From NCBI GenBank assembly GCA_022749655.1, contig CP094243.1, positions 186,001 to 250,000 of the forward strand: DNA of 64,000 bases, given 5' to 3'. The stretch comes from Xanthomonas phaseoli pv. phaseoli. GTDB taxonomy: Bacteria > Pseudomonadota > Gammaproteobacteria > Xanthomonadales > Xanthomonadaceae. The notes beneath the pieces are model-generated. The model saw only the letters and a list, made by a program, of their open reading frames with translations, searched no databases and had not been told where the DNA came from. Positions 59,148 to 64,000 of the stretch are shown piece after piece. Numbering within the stretch: position 1 is the stretch's first letter; the number at the start of each line of letters is the position of its first letter. Both the position numbers and the translations under genes were made by a program.

Positions 59148-60296
59148 TCAACGTGCAGCGGGCACGGGCGCGTCTGCCTCGATCACACCTTCGCGCTTGA
59201 GCGCTTCCCACAGCGTCGACGGAATCGCCACCTGCATCGAGCTCGCATTGGCGCGGGCCTGCTCGGCCGTGCGTGCACCGGGAATCACGGCCGACACCAC
59301 CTTCGGGGCCGCGGCAAATTGCAGCGCAACGGTGCGTAGATCCACACCGTGCTTGTCGCAAATGGCCAACGCCTTCTGCCGCTTGGCAGGCGCCCACGAC
59401 GGAATGGTGCCGTCGTAGAGATAACGCTCGCGCCCGGCCAGATAACCCGCCAACAACGGTGCACCGACCACCACCGAGGCGCCGTGCCTTGCGATCTTCG
59501 GGAAGGTGTCATGCAAGGCCTGCGCATGGTCGAGCAGCGAGTATTGGCAGGCGAGCAGGAAGATGTCGGGGTCGGCCTCTTCGATTGCACGCAAGGCCGG
59601 CTCAGGACGATTGACGCCAAAGCCCCAGGCCTTGATCAGGCCCTCCTTGCGCATCTTGGTCAACTCGGGCATCGCGCCCTTCACCGCCTCGGCGAACCGC
59701 CGCTCCCACGGCATGCCCAGGTCCTTTTCGTTCTCTGGCGAGAGATCGTGGATATACGCGATGTCGATCTGCGACACCCCCAGACGCTGCAGGCTGTCTT
59801 CGATCGAGCGCCGCACACCGGAGGCGCTGTAGTCGTAGCGATAGTCGAACGGCGAAGGTTGCTGCCACATCGTCTTGGGCGGCGTGTCGGTCGCGGTGAG
59901 CAGGCGCCCGACCTTGGTCGACAGCACGTACTCGTCGGCCGGATGGGTGTGCAGATGATGGCCGGTACGTCGCTCCGACAAGCCCAGCCCGTACCAAGGC
60001 GAGGTATCGAAATACCGCACGCCCGATTCCCATACCGCTGCCAGCGTCTGCTCGCTCTGTGCGTCGCTGGCCGGCGCAAAGCCATTGCCGATGGCCACGC
60101 CACCGAAGCCGAGACGGCTGCGCGGCCGGTAGCGTGCGCCCTTGACGACCGGATTGGTCGGCAATGCGCCCGCCTCGGTGTTTCCGCGCGTGGGCATCAC
60201 GCTGCCCGGCGCCGACGATTGCGCCATCAACGGCGCAGCGGCCAATGCCGCGGTACCGGCCGCGGCAGCGGAAAGGAATTGGCGACGTGTATTCAT
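59148..60296 (-). CDS. Aldo/keto reductase, Tat-exported
   Basis: 382 residues from MNTRRQFLSAAAAG (60296). Twin-arginine signal (TRRQFL), then an aldo/keto-reductase barrel: FGGVAIGNGFAP, FDTSPWYGLGLSER (Asp and Tyr of the tetrad), VLSTKVGR (Lys) and QIDIAYIHDL (His). Closest in style to galactose/fucose dehydrogenases of the pectin context. Export of an NAD(P)-dependent enzyme through Tat implies a bound cofactor. It converges with the carboxylesterase gene. Confidence 0.85.
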   Translation of the reverse strand: MNTRRQFLSAAAAGTAALAAAPLMAQSSAPGSVMPTRGNTEAGALPTNPVVKGARYRPRSRLGFGGVAIGNGFAPASDAQSEQTLAAVWESGVRYFDTSPWYGLGLSERRTGHHLHTHPADEYVLSTKVGRLLTATDTPPKTMWQQPSPFDYRYDYSASGVRRSIEDSLQRLGVSQIDIAYIHDLSPENEKDLGMPWERRFAEAVKGAMPELTKMRKEGLIKAWGFGVNRPEPALRAIEEADPDIFLLACQYSLLDHAQALHDTFPKIARHGASVVVGAPLLAGYLAGRERYLYDGTIPSWAPAKRQKALAICDKHGVDLRTVALQFAAAPKVVSAVIPGARTAEQARANASSMQVAIPSTLWEALKREGVIEADAPVPAAR

Positions 60297-60363
60297 GGGA
60301 ATTCCCTGCAACAACGTGGCCCACGAGCATGGCCCCGCCGGTGTGCATGCCGAGTCAGCGGAC

Positions 60364-60861
60364 TCAGCCCACCGCGAGTTGCTGCACATGCGCGCGTGAC
60401 GCGCCATCGCCCAGCCACAGCATGGCCACACTGATCGGCAGACTGAAGCGGCGCGGCCCGGCGCTGCCCGGATTGAGGTACAGCACCCCATCGTGCATGT
60501 GCACCCGCGGCTTGTGCGAATGGCCGCTGATGACGACGTCGGCCTGCACCTGCGGTGCCAGCGTCTTCAGATCGTGCAGCACATGGATGCGCACGCCCTG
60601 GATCTGCAGATCCAGCGTCTGCGGTAAACCCCTCGCCCACGGCTTGTCGTCGATATTGCCTGCGATGGCATGCAGCGGTGCCAGTGCCCGCAACGCCTCA
60701 AGCACCTGCGGCGTGCCCACATCGCCGGCATGGATGATCTGCGTGCAGCCCTCGAGCGCGGCAAGCGCCTGGGGCCGGAGCAGGCCGTGCGTATCGGAGA
60801 TCACGCCGATTCGCGTGGCGGCGCCCGTCTCGCCGTCACCGCGTTTGCGCACGATCATCAA
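60364..60861 (-). CDS. YfcE/MJ0936-family metallophosphoesterase
   Basis: 165 residues. Calcineurin-like phosphoesterase: VISDTHGLL (D-x-H), HAGDVG (D), AGNIDD, and SGHSHKPRVHMHD (metal histidines). Small cytosolic phosphodiesterase; natural substrate unknown. Upstream of the aldo/keto reductase on the same strand by 67 bp. Confidence 0.85.
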   Translation of the reverse strand: MMIVRKRGDGETGAATRIGVISDTHGLLRPQALAALEGCTQIIHAGDVGTPQVLEALRALAPLHAIAGNIDDKPWARGLPQTLDLQIQGVRIHVLHDLKTLAPQVQADVVISGHSHKPRVHMHDGVLYLNPGSAGPRRFSLPISVAMLWLGDGASRAHVQQLAVG

Positions 60862-61050
60862 GACGACCTGCTGCTGGATGACGTGCTATGTGCGTGTCGG
60901 CCTGCAGTGATCGATGCCATCGCAACCGAGTGGGAGCACAACAATGCAAACGATGCCAGCGCATGACCCACCCCGTCGAGAAGAGCTGGATGCATGACGC
61001 AGCTGCCGCCCACCACCGGGCCAGTTGCCCGATGGTAGGCGCAGGCGGCA

Positions 61051-63249
61051 TCAGCCATACGGCGTCAGCACGATGGCGCCCAGCGGTGGCAACAGCAACG
61101 GCAGCGACTGCGCGTGCCCGTGCATGGATTGCTGCTCGGCCGTCACGCTGCCGCCGTTGCCCAGGTTGCTGCCGCCGTAGACGCCGGCGTCGCTGTTGAA
61201 CACCTCGCGCCACTGGCCGCCTTGCGGCACGCCGATGCGGTAGCCGTGCTGCACGACCGGGGTGAAGTTGATCACCACCAGCACCGGTGCGTCGCCGCGT
61301 TTGCCCTTGCGCAGGAACGCCACCACGCTGTTGCCGGCATCGTCACCCACTACCCAGGCGAACCCGGACGGATCGTCGTCGTGCGCATGCAGCGCCGGGT
61401 ATTGCACATACAGCCGGTTCAAATCGCGCACCAGCGTCTGTACGCCGCGGTGGCGCGGGTCGTCGAGCAAATGCCACGGCAGGCCGGCGTCGTGGTTCCA
61501 TTCGGTGGGCTGGCCGAATTCGCAGCCCATGAACAGCAACTTGCGCCCCGGGTGGGTGAACATGAAACCCAGGTAGGCACGCAGGTTGGCGAAGCGCTGC
61601 CAGTCATCGCCGGGCATGCGGCCCAGCAACGAACCCTTGCCGTGCACCACTTCGTCGTGCGAGATCGGCAGCACGAAGCGCTCCGAATACGCATAGACCA
61701 TGCTGAAAGTCAGTTCACCGTGGTGGTAGCGGCGATAGATCGGATCCAGCCCGGCGTAATGCAGGGTGTCGTGCATCCAGCCCATGTTCCACTTGTACTG
61801 GAAGCCCAGGCCGCCGTGCGCCACGTCGGCGGTGACACCGGGAAACGCAGTGGATTCCTCGGCAATCATCACCGCACCCGGCGTGTGCTCGCGCACCACC
61901 TCGTTGAGCCGGCGCAGGAACGCGATGGTCTCGTAGTTCTCGCGCCCGCCGTGGATGTTGGGTATCCACTCGCCGGCGTTGCGGCTGTAATCGCGGTACA
62001 GCATCGAGGCCACCGCATCCACGCGCAGGCCGTCGACGTGATAGCGCTGCAGAAATTCCATCGCACTGGCGATCAGGAACCCGGACACCTCACGGCGGCC
62101 GTGGTTGTAGATCAGCGTGTTCCAGTCGCGATGGAAGCCTTCGCGCGGGTCGGCGTGTTCGTACAGCGCGGTGCCATCGAAGTGCGCCAGGCCATGCGCA
62201 TCGGTCGGAAAGTGCGCCGGCACCCAATCGACGATCACGCCGATGCCTTCGCGATGGCAGCGGTCGACAAAGCGCGCAAACCCATCGGGCGTACCGAAGC
62301 GCGCGGTCGGCGCGAACAGACCCAAGGGCTGATAGCCCCAGGAGCCGCCGAACGGATGCTCGCTCACCGGCATCAGCTCGACATGGGTAAAGCCCATATC
62401 GGCCACGTACGGAATCAGGCGGTCGGCCAGGCCATCCCAATCCAGGTCCACGTCCGCTTCGCGCAACCACGAGCCGGCGTGGATCTCGTAGATGCTCATC
62501 GGCGCGTCGTGGGCCTGGCGGCGCGCACGCGTGGCCATCCAGCCGTCGTCGCTCCACTGATGCGGCGTGGGATCGGCCACGATGGACGCGGTGCCTGGCG
62601 CAAGCTCCGCGCGGCGTGCCACCGGGTCGGCCTTGGCCGGCAGTTCGTGCCCGTGCGGGCCGCGCAGCTGGTACTTGTAATGCGCGCCCGGGCCAACGTC
62701 GGGCACGAACAACTCCCACACGCCGGCCTGGTGCCGCAGCCGCATCGGATGACGCCGCGCGTCCCAGCTATTGAAGTCGCCCACCACCGCCACGCGCGAG
62801 GCATTCGGTGCCCAGACGGCAAAGCGCGTGCCGCGCACGCCGTCCACTTCCACCACGTTGGCGCCCAATGCGTCCGCCAGTTGCAGATGGTGGCCTTCGC
62901 TGATCAGGTGCAGGTCGAAATCGCTGAGCTGCGGGCCGAACGCGTAGGGGTCGGCGGTTTCCTGCTCGCCACCGGGCCAGCCGATGCGCAGCCGATATCC
63001 GCCGTGGGCCGGCAACTCGCCGGCGAACAGGCCCGGCTCCGGGCCGGCATCCAGCGCGATCACCTGCCCGTCGTCGAGCACCGCACAGACGCGGTCGGCG
63101 CCGGGGAGATAGGTGCGCAACACCCGCCCGTTGTCGGACGGGTGTGCGCCCAAGACGGCAAACGCATCGCCGTGGCGCGCCTCTGCCAGGGCGCGTACCA
63201 CGCCGGAATCCCATCGATTGCTCACTGCTGTCATTACTCCACTCATCAT
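61051..63249 (-). CDS. glgB: 1,4-alpha-glucan branching enzyme (GH13)
   Basis: 732 residues. N-terminal CBM48 (about 20-220; [18 protein letters not shown]), GH13 barrel (about 240-600) with [11 protein letters not shown] (nucleophile Asp) and [12 protein letters not shown] (acid Glu), [15 protein letters not shown], and the C-terminal all-beta domain. Adds alpha-1,6 branches to glycogen. Start ATG 63249 or in-frame 63234. The first ATG overlaps the TGA of the upstream maltokinase gene (ATGA-like), so the two are co-translated. Confidence 0.95.
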   Translation of the reverse strand: MMSGVMTAVSNRWDSGVVRALAEARHGDAFAVLGAHPSDNGRVLRTYLPGADRVCAVLDDGQVIALDAGPEPGLFAGELPAHGGYRLRIGWPGGEQETADPYAFGPQLSDFDLHLISEGHHLQLADALGANVVEVDGVRGTRFAVWAPNASRVAVVGDFNSWDARRHPMRLRHQAGVWELFVPDVGPGAHYKYQLRGPHGHELPAKADPVARRAELAPGTASIVADPTPHQWSDDGWMATRARRQAHDAPMSIYEIHAGSWLREADVDLDWDGLADRLIPYVADMGFTHVELMPVSEHPFGGSWGYQPLGLFAPTARFGTPDGFARFVDRCHREGIGVIVDWVPAHFPTDAHGLAHFDGTALYEHADPREGFHRDWNTLIYNHGRREVSGFLIASAMEFLQRYHVDGLRVDAVASMLYRDYSRNAGEWIPNIHGGRENYETIAFLRRLNEVVREHTPGAVMIAEESTAFPGVTADVAHGGLGFQYKWNMGWMHDTLHYAGLDPIYRRYHHGELTFSMVYAYSERFVLPISHDEVVHGKGSLLGRMPGDDWQRFANLRAYLGFMFTHPGRKLLFMGCEFGQPTEWNHDAGLPWHLLDDPRHRGVQTLVRDLNRLYVQYPALHAHDDDPSGFAWVVGDDAGNSVVAFLRKGKRGDAPVLVVINFTPVVQHGYRIGVPQGGQWREVFNSDAGVYGGSNLGNGGSVTAEQQSMHGHAQSLPLLLPPLGAIVLTPYG

Positions 63250-64000
63250 GTGTCTCCTGCACCGGCGCGTGCGCGTTGCAGGATGCGTCGCAAGCCTTCG
63301 ATCGGCACCATCAACCAGCCAGGGCGATTGGCCGCTTCATAACGCACTTCGTAGCAAGCCTTCTCCACCAGGAACAGCAAGGTGGCTGCATTGAACGCCG
63401 CCGGCGCAATCCACGGATGGGCGCTGGCGTCGAGCACGGCATGGTAAGCGTCCAGGAAGGCTTGTGTGGAGCGGCGGCGGAATTGCACCAGGAATTCGTC
63501 CAGATGCGTGTCCACCCCGACGCCCGCGCGGGCGGCGGTACCCTCCTCGCCCCGTGCCGACACTTCGCTGGCGTAATCGAGCGAGCGCAGGAAGCCGGCC
63601 ACATCGCGCAGCGGGCTGGCCTTGGCGCGGCGTTCGGCCAGCGGCTTGGCCGGCTCGCCTTCGAAGTCGATCAGCACCACATCGTCGAAGGCCACCAGGA
63701 TCTGGCCCAGGTGGAAATCGCCATGCACGCGCGTGAGCAGGGAATCGGCCAGCACGCTGGGCGCCTTCGCGAGCAGGGCATCCAGCTGCGGGCGCTGCGC
63801 CAGCACCGCTTCCAGCGCCTCGCATTCGGCACTGTCTTCGCTGCCGGACAGGCGTGCATTGACGGTGTCCCACATCTCCTCGACCTGGCGTCCCACCCCG
63901 GCCACCACATCGTTGGCGGTGGGCAGGTCGATGCGTTGCGGCGCGAAGTCGGCATCGTCGGTGGCGCGCGACAGCGCTTCGTGCAACTCGGCCAGGCGCT
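63246..64000 (-). CDS. Maltokinase (Pep2) or TreS-maltokinase, C-terminal part
   Basis: The reading frame runs off the right edge. The visible 251 residues contain the phosphotransferase core [14 protein letters not shown] (catalytic His-Gly-Asp) and VLIDFEGEP (Mg-binding Asp), and a helical end ([20 protein letters not shown]). Makes maltose-1-phosphate from maltose and ATP for the GlgE route. In Xanthomonas this domain is usually fused to trehalose synthase, but that part lies outside the window. Its stop overlaps the glgB start. Confidence 0.8.
   Translation of the reverse strand, partial: RLAELHEALSRATDDADFAPQRIDLPTANDVVAGVGRQVEEMWDTVNARLSGSEDSAECEALEAVLAQRPQLDALLAKAPSVLADSLLTRVHGDFHLGQILVAFDDVVLIDFEGEPAKPLAERRAKASPLRDVAGFLRSLDYASEVSARGEEGTAARAGVGVDTHLDEFLVQFRRRSTQAFLDAYHAVLDASAHPWIAPAAFNAATLLFLVEKACYEVRYEAANRPGWLMVPIEGLRRILQRARAGAGDT

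Overview
The window reads as a chromosomal segment of a Xanthomonas species. The evidence is the high GC content, the gene families, the gene order (ntrC-ntrB-amt-glnK-glnA; kduI-kduD next to a TRAP transporter; maltokinase-glgB) and the short intergenic repeats typical of the genus. I see about 53 protein genes, no rRNA or tRNA genes, no CRISPR array, and no intact insertion sequence or prophage.

Layout. 1-1138: two tandem periplasmic Cu/Zn superoxide dismutase lipoproteins. 1587-7814: a nitrogen-control block (ntrC, ntrB, ammonium channel, PII protein, glutamine synthetase). It carries a sigma-54 promoter and NtrC-type palindromes upstream of glnA, and a further palindrome at the start of ntrB. 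8035-22500: mixed housekeeping genes, including uppP, a META/DUF4377 lipoprotein, a Zn-type alcohol dehydrogenase, a PEBP protein, a TPR-sulfotransferase, a YheT-type hydrolase, a lysophospholipid acyltransferase, a hotdog thioesterase, a parA-sixA-yceI-PLD operon and an AEC transporter. 22527-27066: a small TPR-like protein and a giant fused indolepyruvate:ferredoxin oxidoreductase. 27350-33501: an ergothioneine locus (egtB, egtD and a divergent PLP enzyme), followed by a two-gene ABC importer whose second protein fuses a quaternary-amine-type binding domain to a permease. 33550-44314: EF-hand protein, fatty-acid desaturase, solo ABC ATPase, AIM24-like protein, patatin phospholipase, TonB-dependent receptor with a candidate Fur box, Lrp/AsnC regulator, phenylalanine hydroxylase and a DUF2442 protein.

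44530-60296 is a pectin/hemicellulose breakdown region. It holds an SGNH esterase-cupin fusion, an RpiB/LacB-like isomerase, kduD, kduI, a LacI-type regulator, a GH43 glycosidase, a DctPQM TRAP importer, an FAH-family hydratase, two esterases and an aldo/keto reductase. An almost identical 18-bp palindromic motif lies about 45-80 bp upstream of four of these genes (kduI, GH43, and the divergent hydratase/esterase pair). It is the likely operator of the local LacI-family protein. The right edge has a phosphodiesterase and the glycogen genes glgB and maltokinase (partial).

A general caution: 17 of the 53 genes have interrupted reading frames, with 19 breaks in all. Nearly every break is explained by one missing or extra base in a short homopolymer or GC run. 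The two halves of each gene remain well conserved. This pattern fits uncorrected sequencing or assembly indels far better than real gene decay, so I annotate these as genes with a broken frame rather than as dead genes.
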